64,000 bases of DNA from the NCBI RefSeq assembly GCF_021390335.1, contig NZ_JAJUXK010000004.1, positions 682,001 through 746,000 of the forward strand, given 5' to 3'. The notes under the pieces are model-generated. The model was not told the DNA's origin and searched no databases. It saw nothing but the letters and a program-made list of their open reading frames with translations. The stretch comes from Dyadobacter sp. CY343. GTDB lineage: Bacteria > Bacteroidota > Bacteroidia > Cytophagales > Spirosomataceae. A program made the translations under genes and the position numbers. Within the stretch, counting starts at the first letter, position 1. Each line of letters opens with the position of its first letter. Shown here in pieces: positions 43,241 through 51,955 of this stretch.

Positions 43241-44239
43241 TCAAATCTTGCCGACCAAACTTTCACTAACCCTTTTCACGGTTTTCTCAATAGGTTGGAA
43301 CTCAAAATGCAGCGCTTTTTTAATCTTTTCGTTGTTATATGTCACCTTTCTCGCAGCCGATCGGGCGGTTTCTTTGGTGATCAAAGGCTTCGTTCCCAGG
43401 AGGAACGTCCTCACCGCCTCGACCCGCCAGATCACCCCGGCCAGCCCCGCTCCGACTTTCAGCGACGGTCGCTTTTTGTGCATATTGTCTGCGATCATAT
43501 GGAACAGATTTTTGTAAGAAATGCTCCCCGCATTCAGCAAAAATCTTTCTCCGGATATATCTGATTGTGTCAAACGGAATATGATTTCGGCCACATCCTG
43601 CACATCGACGTAGTTGGCTAAACCTTCGGTATAGAATGGCTTTTCTTTATATACATACCTGAAAATCTGCGTACTACTCTTGTTCCAGTCGCCTTCGCCC
43701 AGGATCAGCGTGGGGTTAACGATCACCGCATTCAGGCCTTCGGCAATACCTCGCCAGACTTCCAGCTCGGCCAGGTGTTTTGTTTTGGCATATTCAGAAT
43801 TTTCGGGTGAATTTTCCCAGCGGTGGTTTTCATCGAGGACGACTTCTTTATCTGCTTCCGCCTTGCGTGGATCAGGCCGCCCTATTGCGGCGATGCTGCT
43901 GACGAAACAGAGCTTTTTGGTTTGATATTTAAGACACACATTCACCACATTCGCCGTTCCTTCCACATTGACCTTATACATCATATCCTGGTCTGCGGGG
44001 ACAAAAGACACTACCGCGGCAGTATGAATTACGCAATCGATATCAATCAGCGCATCTTCCAGCGAACCCAGATCGAGAATATCGCCTTCTATGAATTTCA
44101 TCTTGGAATCCAGGTCTTTCAGCAGGCTTCTGTCAGCATTTGGACGTACGAGCGCCAAAACCTCATGATTATCAGTCAAAAAGCGTTTCGCTACTGCACT
44201 GCCAACAAGGCCCGTCGCGCCGGTAATAAGAACTTTCAT
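43241..44239 (-). CDS. NAD-dependent epimerase/dehydratase (extended SDR)
   Basis: The 332-residue product has the Rossmann motif GATGLVGSAV at the N-terminus, CVIHTAAVVSF, and the catalytic YxxxK as YAKTK with an upstream SSIAAIG serine. It is an extended SDR acting on a sugar nucleotide, flavonoid-like or steroid-like substrate; the sequence resembles the dihydroflavonol-reductase-like branch (VNPTLILGEGDW). Cytoplasmic, probably NADP(H)- or NAD(H)-dependent. Confidence 0.92.
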   Translation of the reverse strand: MKVLITGATGLVGSAVAKRFLTDNHEVLALVRPNADRSLLKDLDSKMKFIEGDILDLGSLEDALIDIDCVIHTAAVVSFVPADQDMMYKVNVEGTANVVNVCLKYQTKKLCFVSSIAAIGRPDPRKAEADKEVVLDENHRWENSPENSEYAKTKHLAELEVWRGIAEGLNAVIVNPTLILGEGDWNKSSTQIFRYVYKEKPFYTEGLANYVDVQDVAEIIFRLTQSDISGERFLLNAGSISYKNLFHMIADNMHKKRPSLKVGAGLAGVIWRVEAVRTFLLGTKPLITKETARSAARKVTYNNEKIKKALHFEFQPIEKTVKRVSESLVGKI

Positions 44240-44297
44240 ATTTGAACCATAAGTATAGAGATCCGAAGGTCGGTATTGAATACTTACAACACAAAAA

Positions 44298-44321
44298 ATC
44301 CCTCCTGAATTGGGAAGGGAT
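44298..44321 (-). terminator. Terminator after the small lipoprotein gene
   Basis: ATCCCTCC and GGGAAGGGAT form an imperfect stem with a bulge. On the minus strand it is followed by a run of six T. Confidence 0.65.
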
Positions 44322-44341
44322 AAAAGTTACAATGGGGAAAT

Positions 44342-45109
44342 TTATATCCTGCTTAATCTGTCGCTGCACTGTTCAAGGGTCCGCTGCCGCAAGCCCAAAT
44401 CAATTTCTTTTAACGAACTAAGCATTAAGCGGCCCTTCTTCTGAGAAGGATTATCTGCCAGCTGCTTTTCCCGTTCGATGATCATTGCCTGAATACCCTT
44501 CGCAAGCTCAATTTCATTTGTCCGGCTATTTTCTATTTGATGACGAAGCTTCGTGCTCATTTGCGATATCTGATCAACCGGAACGTTCCCTTTCAATTTT
44601 TCCAAACACTTTAAGATCAACTGATATTCGCCCATATGGGAGTCCAGCAACTGGTCAGTGAAATATGCTATTGTCGGAAAATAGTCCGAACCAACTAATC
44701 CAAGATTTACAAGGATCCTTCTCGACAATGCACTTTGTATATGCGCTTGCTGGTACGGATTGTGGCTATAAGAAGTTATTAACGCATTGTATCGATTGAT
44801 CAAGGGAATACCATCCTCATTTGCAGTTAATTCAATTTTTTGAAAATCCGTAGCATATAGACTGTCGGCCAACTTCAAGTGTCCCAATTCATCCAGGGCA
44901 ACTAATTTAGAATCATCACCGGTTGCTTTAAGCTCAGCCTGCGCTTCTTCAACTAGTTTCGATTTCAGCGTTGGGTAGCTGATATGAGAATCACCTGAAA
45001 ATCTCGCATTTGCATTTGAGCTTAGATCACCGGTTTTCGTGAGTTCATCGCCTGTTCCAGAACAAGAGACGATCATTATGCATGTCACAATTGTTAATAA
45101 TGTTTTCAT
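44342..45109 (-). CDS. Hypothetical lipoprotein
   Basis: The 255-residue product has a lipoprotein leader (TIVTCIMIVSC) with the lipobox IVSC. The mature part is helical and charged, with no recognised motif (e.g. YPTLKSKLVEEAQAELKATGDDSKLVALDELGHLKL and LRHQIENSRTNEIELAKGIQAMIIEREKQLADNP). It is in the AT-rich accessory pocket with a small secreted Cys-containing protein 23 bp upstream on the same strand, and may be co-transcribed with it. Confidence 0.6.
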   Translation of the reverse strand: MKTLLTIVTCIMIVSCSGTGDELTKTGDLSSNANARFSGDSHISYPTLKSKLVEEAQAELKATGDDSKLVALDELGHLKLADSLYATDFQKIELTANEDGIPLINRYNALITSYSHNPYQQAHIQSALSRRILVNLGLVGSDYFPTIAYFTDQLLDSHMGEYQLILKCLEKLKGNVPVDQISQMSTKLRHQIENSRTNEIELAKGIQAMIIEREKQLADNPSQKKGRLMLSSLKEIDLGLRQRTLEQCSDRLSRI

Positions 45110-45132
45110 AATTATTATTTTAGGGTAAGAAA

Positions 45133-45414
45133 CTACATTTGATCACAACCATATTCCGACTGGGCCTGAGAAATAGGGATGTAGTCAACAAATGAGGCTA
45201 TTAAATTTCCGTTAGCATAAAAATTTTGGACTCTAATTGCCGACCCAACACTAGGTGCGCAACAACCCCCTGAATTTGTAGTCCATTCTAGAAAGGACTT
45301 CCCTGTAACTCCTCCTGTAACAACGGTATCTTGCATTTTACAAGGCTTCAGCGCCCAGAGCGGGTAACTACAAATAAGTAGCATTGAAAGAAAAATAATT
45401 CTGAATTTCAGCAT
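45133..45414 (-). CDS. Small secreted cysteine-containing protein
   Basis: The 93-residue product has a signal peptide (MLKFRIIFLSMLLICSYPLWA). The mature part of about 72 residues has four cysteines (KPCK, GGCCAPS, YGCDQM), so disulfides are likely. It contains TTNSGGCCAPSVGSAIRVQNFYANG and a final SQAQSEYGCDQM. It is not recognised. A promoter and four TGTCCA repeats lie directly upstream, and a mini-HTH gene lies next to those. Confidence 0.6.
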   Translation of the reverse strand: MLKFRIIFLSMLLICSYPLWALKPCKMQDTVVTGGVTGKSFLEWTTNSGGCCAPSVGSAIRVQNFYANGNLIASFVDYIPISQAQSEYGCDQM

Positions 45415-45463
45415 TTCTATTTTTGTTTTAGTTAAACAAATAGGATTGAGCTGCGCAGCGATG

Positions 45464-45494
45464 CAAACATCTGATAATTAATATCAATCCGCAA
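45464..45494 (-). promoter_or_regulatory. Predicted promoter of the small secreted-protein gene
   Basis: On the minus strand TTG at 45494-45492 is followed after 20 bp by GATGTTTG at 45471-45464, a 7/8 match to TAnnTTTG. The 20-bp spacing equals the Bacteroidota standard. The predicted start is near 45457, giving a leader of about 43 nt. Confidence 0.5.
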
Positions 45495-45502
45495 TACCCA
45501 TT

Positions 45503-45540
45503 ATTGGACAAGATTGGACAAAACTGGACAAAGTTGGACA
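45503..45540 (-). repeat. Four direct repeats TGTCCA at exact 10-bp period
   Basis: Read on the minus strand the units are TGTCCAACTT, TGTCCAGTTT, TGTCCAATCT and TGTCCAATAA, each ten bases long. All four share the hexamer TGTCCA and sit one helical turn apart, so a regulator could bind all four on one face. They lie a few bases upstream of the predicted -33 of the secreted-protein gene. Confidence 0.9.
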
Positions 45541-45546
45541 GTAGCG

Positions 45547-45705
45547 CTAAGTCCTCAGCTTTTCGAGCAATTGCTGATATAGTTTTGGTGCGATGAGACC
45601 TCGCGGCACGCTGATACTAAGTAGTTTGATTTTCCTCGAAAGAGTTCGGGCGGAAATCCCGAGGTCGGCAGCCAGTTGCTGGCGGGTGTGGTATCGTTCT
45701 GTCAT
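45547..45705 (-). CDS. Mini helix-turn-helix DNA-binding protein (52 residues)
   Basis: From ATG 45705 the protein reads MTERYHTRQQLAADLGIS then ARTLSRKIKLLSISVPRGLI and a short tail. TRQQLAADLGISARTLSRKI is a clean helix-turn-helix of the Fis/AraC-like kind; the protein is little more than that motif plus a C-terminal helix. The stop lies 7 bp from the TGTCCA array. A longer frame to a TTG at 45801 exists but adds no recognisable domain. Its target sites are unknown; the array is the obvious candidate. Confidence 0.6.
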   Translation of the reverse strand: MTERYHTRQQLAADLGISARTLSRKIKLLSISVPRGLIAPKLYQQLLEKLRT

Positions 45706-45770
45706 GAAGGGTGAGTGTATAGTTAATATTCTGCAATTATATAAAATTATTTCTTCCTTCTTAATATTTG

Positions 45771-45810
45771 AAAGCTTGCTGCGCGCAACACCTTTCTGCA
45801 AGCTTTTTTG
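45771..45810 (+). other. Inverted repeat with T run upstream of metG
   Basis: AAAGCTTGC and GCAAGCTTT pair over a 18-base loop; on the plus strand the hairpin is followed by TTTTT, so it reads as a terminator in that direction. No plus-strand gene ends just before it. On the minus strand it lies upstream of the mini-HTH gene and could be in its leader. Confidence 0.5.
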
Positions 45811-45884
45811 GCTAATTTAGCGGACTAAAACAGATCGCCGGACTCCGGAAACCAACACATTGGTCTAATCCAAATACTTTAATA

Positions 45885-47960
45885 ATGCCAGTTTCAAATC
45901 CAAAAAGATATACCGTTACCGCAGCCCTTATTTATGCAAATGGCCCTATTCATATCGGACATTTGGCGGGTTGCTACATACCGGCAGATATATACGTTCG
46001 CTACTTACGCGCCAACGGAAAAGACGTAGCATTTATCAGCGGCACAGACGAACATGGAGTACCGATCACGATCCGGGCGAAAAAAGAAGGTTTGACCCCG
46101 CAGCAGGTAGTAGACAAGTATTACGCCCAAATTGACGCCGCATTTAAAGAGCTCGGCATTTCGTTCGATATTTATTCCCGTACCAGCAAAAAGATCCACC
46201 ACGATACCTCTCAGGAGATTTTCAGGGATTTATACGAAAAGAAGGTTTTTGTAGAAGAAACCACCGAGCAGTATTTCGACGAAACAGCTGAACAATTTCT
46301 TGCTGACCGATATATTGTTGGAACCTGCCCGGTTTGCGCGAATCCAAATGCTTATGGAGATCAGTGCGAACGCTGCGGCTCAACACTCAGCCCGCTCGAA
46401 CTGAAAGACCCGCGCTCGATGCTTTCCGGCGCAAAGCCCGTTTTGAAAGCAACTAAAAACTGGTACTTGCCCCTAGATACCCTTCAACCGCAGATAGAAC
46501 AATATATAAACAGTCACCCGGAGTGGAAAACCAATGTATTGGGACAATGCCAATCCTGGTTAAAGGATGGATTAAAACCCCGCGCAATGACCCGTGACCT
46601 CGACTGGGGTATTCAGGTTCCGGTAGAGAATACAGAAGGAAAAGTGCTGTACGTTTGGTTTGAAGCGCCTATCGGATATATTTCGGCTACAAAAGACTGG
46701 CTTACCCAACAAAATGGCTCCGACGAAGGCTGGAAAAAGTGGTGGCAACCAGGTGAAAACCTGGAAGAAGGTGAAACGAAGCTGGTTCACTTTATCGGTA
46801 AAGACAATATCGTTTTCCATTGCATTATTTTCCCGGCAATGTTGATGGCGGAGGGAGATTACATTCTTCCTGATAATGTGCCTGCGAACGAATTCATGAA
46901 TCTGGAAGGCGACAAAATATCGACCTCGCGCAACTGGGCAGTCTGGCTGCACGAATATCTGGAAGAGATGCCGGGCAAGCAGGATGTGCTTCGTTACGTG
47001 CTCACTGCCAATGCGCCGGAGACCAAGGATAGCGAATTTACGTGGAAGGATTTTCAGACCAGAAATAATAGTGAACTGGTTGGTATTTACGGAAATTTCA
47101 TCAACCGGGCACTTATACTTACGCACAAATTCTGCGACGGCAAAGTGCCGGCGACTGCGGATTTACAGGAAATAGATCTGGCGGTATTGAAAGACCTGGC
47201 TGCATTTCCAGGCAGGATCGGAGATTCTATTGAGCATTACAGGTTTAGGGAAGCGCTGACTTTTATGATCGACCTGGCGCGGCTTGGAAATAAGTACCTT
47301 GCAGATACCCAGCCGTGGCACGCGATCAAAACGGATCCGGAGCGGGTGAATACGATCATGAATATCGCATTGCAAATCTCGGCTACGCTGGCAATCGTTT
47401 CGGAACCGGTTCTTCCATTCACTTCGCAAAAAATAAGAGAACAGCTTGGGTTTGATGGTGGGTTATGGCAGGATGCGGGAAGGGCTGATCTGCTGGCAGC
47501 CGGGCAATCTATTAATGAAGCTTCTTTACTTTTTGAGAAAATGGAAGACAGTACAATTGAAAAACAGATCCAGAAATTACATGATGCTAAACGGCAGAAT
47601 GAGCTGGAAAGCAAAACGGTCGCTCCGGTGAAGGCCGAGATTCAATATGATGATTTCTCCAAAATGGATATTCGGATCGCGACGATCGTGGAAGCTGAAA
47701 ATGTGCCGAAAAGCAAAAAGCTATTGAAACTTCTGGTTGATATTGGAATAGAACAAAGAACCGTTCTGAGCGGGATCGCCGAACATTTTAAGGCAGAGGA
47801 GATAATAGGCAAAAAAGTACTGTATCTATCAAATCTTGCTCCCCGCAAAATGATGGGTATGGAAAGCCACGGAATGATATTGATGGCCGAAGACCGCGAT
47901 GGCAGCCTGGCATTTGTACAACCGGGAAGCGATGTGTGGAATGGAGGTACTGTTAACTAA
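45885..47960 (+). CDS. metG: Methionyl-tRNA synthetase
   Basis: The 691-residue enzyme charges tRNA-Met and initiator tRNA. HIGH is intact ([16 protein letters not shown]) and the KMSKS loop is KISTS ([11 protein letters not shown]). The zinc-finger insertion [17 protein letters not shown] is present. The C-terminal ~110 residues form a tRNA-binding domain ([32 protein letters not shown]), seen in the larger MetG class. It is full length. Confidence 0.98.
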   Translation: MPVSNPKRYTVTAALIYANGPIHIGHLAGCYIPADIYVRYLRANGKDVAFISGTDEHGVPITIRAKKEGLTPQQVVDKYYAQIDAAFKELGISFDIYSRTSKKIHHDTSQEIFRDLYEKKVFVEETTEQYFDETAEQFLADRYIVGTCPVCANPNAYGDQCERCGSTLSPLELKDPRSMLSGAKPVLKATKNWYLPLDTLQPQIEQYINSHPEWKTNVLGQCQSWLKDGLKPRAMTRDLDWGIQVPVENTEGKVLYVWFEAPIGYISATKDWLTQQNGSDEGWKKWWQPGENLEEGETKLVHFIGKDNIVFHCIIFPAMLMAEGDYILPDNVPANEFMNLEGDKISTSRNWAVWLHEYLEEMPGKQDVLRYVLTANAPETKDSEFTWKDFQTRNNSELVGIYGNFINRALILTHKFCDGKVPATADLQEIDLAVLKDLAAFPGRIGDSIEHYRFREALTFMIDLARLGNKYLADTQPWHAIKTDPERVNTIMNIALQISATLAIVSEPVLPFTSQKIREQLGFDGGLWQDAGRADLLAAGQSINEASLLFEKMEDSTIEKQIQKLHDAKRQNELESKTVAPVKAEIQYDDFSKMDIRIATIVEAENVPKSKKLLKLLVDIGIEQRTVLSGIAEHFKAEEIIGKKVLYLSNLAPRKMMGMESHGMILMAEDRDGSLAFVQPGSDVWNGGTVN

Positions 47961-47968
47961 GATACCTG

Positions 47969-48007
47969 AATAACAGCGCCGACAGTTCGGCGCCCGGCGC
48001 TGTTATT
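47969..48007 (+). terminator. Terminator after metG
   Basis: AATAACAGCGCCG and CGGCGCTGTTATT form a 13-bp stem with a 13-base loop, at the junction of metG and a convergent hypothetical gene. Confidence 0.75.
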
Positions 48008-48012
48008 CTGAA

Positions 48013-48348
48013 TCACTGAAATTCTTGCTTGACCTGACTGTATACTGTCTGGATTTTGCTAACCAGCGCCTGACATTCTCTGTCGGTCAGCTGATCGATC
48101 GTATTGCTTACCGCGTTCGAAATTACCTGACCGTCATCATTGGTTTTGACACCCTTTTGTTTAAGCGTAGATAGGATTCCTTCCCATTCGCCAATCAGAT
48201 TTTCAGAAAAATAACGGGGTTCAATGATGTTAAAATAAGCAGACTGAGATTTAAGCTTTTGTTTAAGTTGTCCCGACTCTGCCGACACGTTGAGCTCTTC
48301 CACCAATTTCGTCAGCTCGATATAGGCGAAGATGTTTGATTTTTTCAT
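48013..48348 (-). CDS. Hypothetical helical protein (111 residues)
   Basis: The 111-residue product is not recognised. It is charged and predicted mostly helical, with no signal peptide, membrane span or catalytic motif. Segments include TKLVEELNVSAESGQLKQKLKSQSAYF and SNTIDQLTDRECQALVSKIQTVYSQV. It converges with metG. Confidence 0.55.
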   Translation of the reverse strand: MKKSNIFAYIELTKLVEELNVSAESGQLKQKLKSQSAYFNIIEPRYFSENLIGEWEGILSTLKQKGVKTNDDGQVISNAVSNTIDQLTDRECQALVSKIQTVYSQVKQEFQ

Positions 48349-48569
48349 AGCGTTGAGTTTAAGAGGGTAAGTTATTGAACATCTATGCTAAGATAAGAAT
48401 ATCGAACCCCAATTTTTTATGTTTTCCCGAATGTTTACCGTATGTTAATATAAACTATTGGCTAGATACAATTCCGCGCTATTTAGATGGAAAAGTCGTA
48501 CTATTTCGGCTTAATGGGCTATTTGTTCAGCAAAGCGGCTCGTATAATGGTACCGTTTTCCACAAAAAA

Positions 48570-48593
48570 ACCCAGCAGTTGTTACTGCTGGGT
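48570..48593 (-). terminator. Terminator after the Hsp20-like gene
   Basis: ACCCAGCAGT and ACTGCTGGGT form a 10-bp stem with a 4-base loop. On the minus strand a run of T follows, as expected for the gene at 48620. Confidence 0.85.
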
Positions 48594-48619
48594 GACACTA
48601 TAAGATCCAATTCTCGACT

Positions 48620-49042
48620 TTACCAACGTTCGATATCGACCTTCCGGTGATAATCGCCCTGCTCATTTCCATACGGCAGAAACAGGACCAGGTGGCGAAG
48701 CGAATCATCGTATTTCGCCGATATATGTTCAATATCCACTCCTTCCGGGATGACAAATGTATTGATAAAACGAACGGTCTTCCATTGCTCTTCTTCGGGA
48801 AGGTTATCCTGTGAAAATATAGGTAACAAGTGAAAAAGCTTCAAGTTATTTGTATTTCTCTTACCCTTTACGACCTCTAATTGAAGGTCTTCAACTTCGA
48901 TGCCTGGAATTTTCACAACGACTTCAAACCCCTCTGATCCCTTATCAAGCTTTATGGCCGGCTCGCTCATTCCACCATTGATCGTGTTGATAAAATCGAT
49001 GTTCATCAACATTTCCTGTGGTATTTTAGGTTTGCTTTCCAT
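48620..49042 (-). CDS. Hsp20/alpha-crystallin family small heat-shock protein
   Basis: Small heat-shock proteins hold unfolding proteins for refolding by ATP-dependent chaperones. The 140-residue product has the alpha-crystallin domain (GFEVVVKIPGIEVEDLQLEVV), a long loop and the end DSLRHLVLFLPYG, in which the usual A-x-x-x-n-G-V-L-x-x-x-P motif is only loosely kept. The N-terminal 30 residues are short. It is a divergent member, so the family call is likely but not certain. Terminator is at 48570-48593. Confidence 0.7.
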   Translation of the reverse strand: MESKPKIPQEMLMNIDFINTINGGMSEPAIKLDKGSEGFEVVVKIPGIEVEDLQLEVVKGKRNTNNLKLFHLLPIFSQDNLPEEEQWKTVRFINTFVIPEGVDIEHISAKYDDSLRHLVLFLPYGNEQGDYHRKVDIERW

Positions 49043-49198
49043 AGCTATCGCGTTTTAGGTTCACAAGTTTTTAACCATTAACGAAAAACTACGTGCCAAA
49101 GATTATTTTTCTGTTAATAAATTGCAGGTACCAAGGGAAAGCTAGTACATAAGAAGTTGAAAAAGAATATGTTAACTTAATTTGCGAAACTGAATATT

Positions 49199-49303
49199 CT
49201 ATTTTTCTGATTTCAGTTCTTCAAGTATAACCAAGCCATAATTGCAGGCAGCCACTCCCCAGTAAGACATTTTGTCCTGATTCATAGCGACATTACCTAT
49301 CAT
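49199..49303 (-). CDS. Possible micro-ORF containing a shared element
   Basis: A 34-codon frame from ATG 49303 reads MIGNVAMNQDKMSYWGVAAC then NYGLVILEELKSEK. Its codon for MSY lies inside the 15-bp element GACATTTTGTCCTGA that also occurs upstream of clpB; in the clpB region the equivalent minus-strand frame is MSLVGAYGLLK. Whether either is translated is unknown. It overlaps the end of the SelW-like gene by 11 bp. Confidence 0.25.
   Translation of the reverse strand: MIGNVAMNQDKMSYWGVAACNYGLVILEELKSEK
49266..49280. repeat. 15-bp element GACATTTTGTCCTGA, copy 1
   Basis: The same 15 bases recur at 56250-56264 upstream of clpB. The core GACATTTTGTC is an inverted repeat GACA-TTT-TGTC. This copy is in the gap between the SelW-like and Hsp20-like genes. 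Confidence 0.8.
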
Positions 49304-49568
49304 TGTGACCCAGTCCGCGATCAGGAGCAATAAGATCTCTGATCTTCTGTTTCAGCTCCTTAGGCTCAGGAAAGTGACCTTCCCTTTTTCTGTCCCAAAC
49401 CAGCAGTTCATCAAGCATAACTGTATATCTTCCAGCTACTTCCGAAGGTACAAGTTGAACAGCATGCAGATCTTCTGCGAAAGTAGTCAGCAACTCCTGC
49501 GCCATCCAGGCAGCTCTCAAAAGCCAGCCGCATTTTGGACAATATTCAATCGTTACAGTCGGTTTCAT
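49293..49568 (-). CDS. SelT/SelW/SelH (Rdx) family protein
   Basis: The 91-residue product has the redox motif CPKCGW near residues 9-14 (the CxxU/CxxC site of selenoprotein W homologues; here Cys in both positions), then a helix RAAWMAQELLTTFAEDL and a segment KREGHFPEPKELKQKIRDLI typical of the family. It is probably a cytoplasmic thioredoxin-fold redox protein. Partner unknown. The hsp20-like gene lies downstream on the same strand. Confidence 0.88.
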   Translation of the reverse strand: MKPTVTIEYCPKCGWLLRAAWMAQELLTTFAEDLHAVQLVPSEVAGRYTVMLDELLVWDRKREGHFPEPKELKQKIRDLIAPDRGLGHNDR

Positions 49569-49603
49569 TTTTTTGTTTTGGTTTCAATTTCAAATAAACA
49601 AAA

Positions 49604-49632
49604 AAAGCCGCGAAGGAGACCTTCGCGGCTTT
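49604..49632. terminator. Strong hairpin near the SelW-like gene start
   Basis: AAAGCCGCGAAGG and CCTTCGCGGCTTT form a perfect 13-bp stem with an AGA loop. No gene clearly ends here in either direction; it may be a leftover terminator or an unrecognised short transcript end. Confidence 0.7.
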
Positions 49633-49886
49633 CGAGTATTAACCTAACCCTTTTAATCCTGACTATGAAGAATCTGCAAAGCTTCCCTAATGCCTTACAA
49701 ATGTATATCTGCAACACAGCCAATTTTAGAGTGAAAATCCCCGATTTTAGTTCAGGTAGTGTTACACAAATTGTTCGTAATTATGCGCAATCTATCAAGT
49801 AATATTACGTGATTATTAGTTACAACAGACGAATTATAGCCTGATTAAGAGTAGGTTAACCACACAAACCGTTAAATCAATTCGAA

Positions 49887-49894
49887 TACCTTTG
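49887..49894 (+). promoter_or_regulatory. Predicted -7 promoter box for the four-gene operon
   Basis: TACCTTTG matches TAnnTTTG, 68 bp before the ATG at 49963. No clear -33 box was found. Confidence 0.5.
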
Positions 49895-49962
49895 CTTGAT
49901 CCAGATAGATACCCTGGTTACATTTACAAAAGTCGAAACACCTTAAAAACCTGTTATTAATT

Positions 49963-50379
49963 ATGGATGCCAAAAAGTTTACCGGTAGAGAAGGACAACT
50001 TATTTCCGCGGAACAAGCACTTGAAATTATTAATCCGCACCTGGACCGTGAGCGTGACATTTTAGGGAGAGGCGATAATTTTGTGAAAGCTGAATTCTTC
50101 GGACTACATACATTTAAAGACCTGATAAGTCTTTATGAAGAGAGTTGTGTTGGTTTCAGGGTGTATTACGGGGTGAGAGATGAAGAGGATAATTCGATAG
50201 ATGAGAAGTTTGTAGCGAGCAGGCGCAACGAAATAAAGCCGACTCCAAGACTGGTCATCGTCCCAGTCGACGCGCGCGGCAACGATCTTACCAAAACTGC
50301 GCGGCTGGGGGGTATGAAGGATATGGCAGCAGAAAAAGAGGCTATGGTAGGTGGTCCTGTCTGCCCTCGTCATTGTTGA
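49963..50379 (+). CDS. Hypothetical protein with C-terminal CPRHC
   Basis: The 138-residue product is unrecognised. It is cytoplasmic by composition, with EQALEIINPHLDRERDILGRGDNFVKAEFFGLHTFK near the start and the unusual end GGPVCPRHC, a terminal Cys-x-x-x-Cys that could bind metal or act in redox. It is the first gene of a four-gene unit with a 7TM-like protein and a two-component system. Confidence 0.65.
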   Translation: MDAKKFTGREGQLISAEQALEIINPHLDRERDILGRGDNFVKAEFFGLHTFKDLISLYEESCVGFRVYYGVRDEEDNSIDEKFVASRRNEIKPTPRLVIVPVDARGNDLTKTARLGGMKDMAAEKEAMVGGPVCPRHC

Positions 50380-50397
50380 TTTTTTAATCACTATTCA

Positions 50398-51093
50398 ATG
50401 CTAGAGATTTACTTCTCTTATTTTAAGAGGCAACCTCTTGCAAGTATTCCGGTTTTTTTAACTCTATTGCCCCTGCTGCTGATATGGCAGCGAAAAGCCT
50501 ATCGGGACAATGCTTTTTTAATCCTGGGAATTTACCTGATGGTTAAGTTCGTCATTGATTTCATTATGTTCGACTGGGCTTCACACAAGAGAAATACAGT
50601 TGTACTATATAATTTCAATGTCCCGGTCAGGTACGTTTTGTCCAGTCTGATTTTTTATCAAAAATTGGAGACGAGACGGTTCAAGAACTGGATACTGGCA
50701 TCGATTCCTGTTTTCATACTTTTTTCAATATGGGACACACTACACACGAATCCGTCGCTTGCAGACCTGCATAACCACAAAATGGTGCTGTATTCGACGA
50801 CTGTTGAAAGTCTCTTAATGTTGTTCTGGGTTTTGCTCTATTTTTACAATACAATACGCGCACTAAAAATCCCGAATCTGCTGACCTATCCATTTTTTTG
50901 GGTGTGTTCCGGTTTACTGATTTACTATTCGAGCTTTCTGTTTATTGCGCCGGTATTTCATTATTCTTCCAAATGGGAGGAATGGCTGGAAATTGGCTTT
51001 TTGACTTACGTACCTTATATGTTTGAAAGTGTAAGTATTATTCTTTTCAGCATTGGAATAGCCCAGTTTCCTGACGAACGATATGCAAAATAA
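50398..51093 (+). CDS. Hypothetical multi-pass membrane protein of a two-component operon
   Basis: The 231-residue protein has about seven hydrophobic segments (e.g. LASIPVFLTLLPLLLIW, AFLILGIYLMVKFVIDFIMF, SLLMLFWVLLYFYNTI, ICSGLLIYYSSFLFIAP-like, YMFESVSIILFSIGIAQF) and no clear enzyme motif. Its stop overlaps the histidine-kinase start by 11 bp, so translation is coupled. It could be the sensory or membrane partner of that kinase. Not recognised. Confidence 0.65.
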   Translation: MLEIYFSYFKRQPLASIPVFLTLLPLLLIWQRKAYRDNAFLILGIYLMVKFVIDFIMFDWASHKRNTVVLYNFNVPVRYVLSSLIFYQKLETRRFKNWILASIPVFILFSIWDTLHTNPSLADLHNHKMVLYSTTVESLLMLFWVLLYFYNTIRALKIPNLLTYPFFWVCSGLLIYYSSFLFIAPVFHYSSKWEEWLEIGFLTYVPYMFESVSIILFSIGIAQFPDERYAK

Positions 51094-51949
51094 CGAGGAG
51101 CTCAAACTAGCATTATTGATAGCATTGATCGCGATGCTGATGATGGCATTTTTTGTGATCTCGTTCGTTATGTATTATCAGAAAAGGAGATTCGAAGAAG
51201 AGAAAAAGATTAACGATATTGAAAAAAATTATAACCGCCTGCTTCTTGATACAGCACTTAACTCAGAAGAGACAGAGCGGAGGCGGATAGCACAAGACCT
51301 CCACGACGATATTGGCACCATGCTTTCGCTTACTAAGCTTAGTTTGAATCAGTTAAGTAAACTGGTGAATGCATCGGAAAACGAGAAACAGGAACAGATC
51401 ATGAAAAAGTCTCAGTCCCTGGTGGAAGAAACCATTTTGCATGTGAGAAGGATTACCAGAGACCTTGTGCCTACTACGCTGGAAAGGTTTGGATTACTGG
51501 AAGCAATTGAGGAATTTATTGATAAACTGGAAGAGGATAATAATCTTGTTATTTCGTTTCATTCCAATACGGTTGAATTTCCCAGACAAGGACAAAAGCT
51601 TGAACTCACATTGTACCGTATTATGCAGGAACTGGTGAATAATGCGATTAAACATGCAAGCTGTTCGAGTATTGAGATTTCCCTTGAAATAGAGAATGAA
51701 ATGATCGGGCTGCGTGTCACGGATAATGGAATTGGTTTCGATCCCGAAAAAATTAAAGAAAATAATCTCGCTGGTCTTGGCTTACTTGGAATTGAAAGTC
51801 GGCTGGCTATCGTGAACGGAACCGTGCAGTATGAGAAGCCAGCGAAAGGAACTGGCTCCAGTGCCTGCGCGCGCATTCCGGTAATGCCGATGTCCGAAAA
51901 TAAACCGGAACCATTGCACCCCTTCCGGAGAGAAAAAGTCAATGCTTAA
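51083..51949 (+). CDS. Sensor histidine kinase (NarL-partner type)
   Basis: The 288-residue protein has one N-terminal helix (LALLIALIAMLMMAFFVISFVMYY), a coiled linker, and a HisKA_3 dimerisation domain with phospho-acceptor His74 (RRIAQDLHDDIGTML). The ATPase domain carries the N-box ELVNNAIKHAS, VTDNGIGFD and GLGLLGIESR. It has no periplasmic sensor, so signal input probably comes through the membrane helix or the upstream 7TM-like protein. The response regulator starts 6 bp downstream. Confidence 0.95.
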   Translation: MQNNEELKLALLIALIAMLMMAFFVISFVMYYQKRRFEEEKKINDIEKNYNRLLLDTALNSEETERRRIAQDLHDDIGTMLSLTKLSLNQLSKLVNASENEKQEQIMKKSQSLVEETILHVRRITRDLVPTTLERFGLLEAIEEFIDKLEEDNNLVISFHSNTVEFPRQGQKLELTLYRIMQELVNNAIKHASCSSIEISLEIENEMIGLRVTDNGIGFDPEKIKENNLAGLGLLGIESRLAIVNGTVQYEKPAKGTGSSACARIPVMPMSENKPEPLHPFRREKVNA

Positions 51950-51955
51950 ATAGCC

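Noticed and set aside
45593..45820. 75-codon plus-strand frame opposite the mini-HTH gene
   Set aside because: The minus-strand frame has a clear helix-turn-helix; this one has none, although the hairpin at 45771-45810 reads as a terminator for it.
49305..49802. 165-codon plus-strand frame, including a possible short ATG frame near 49662
   Set aside because: Its first part is antisense to the SelW-like gene and the last 45 codons have no recognisable feature; kept out for lack of support.
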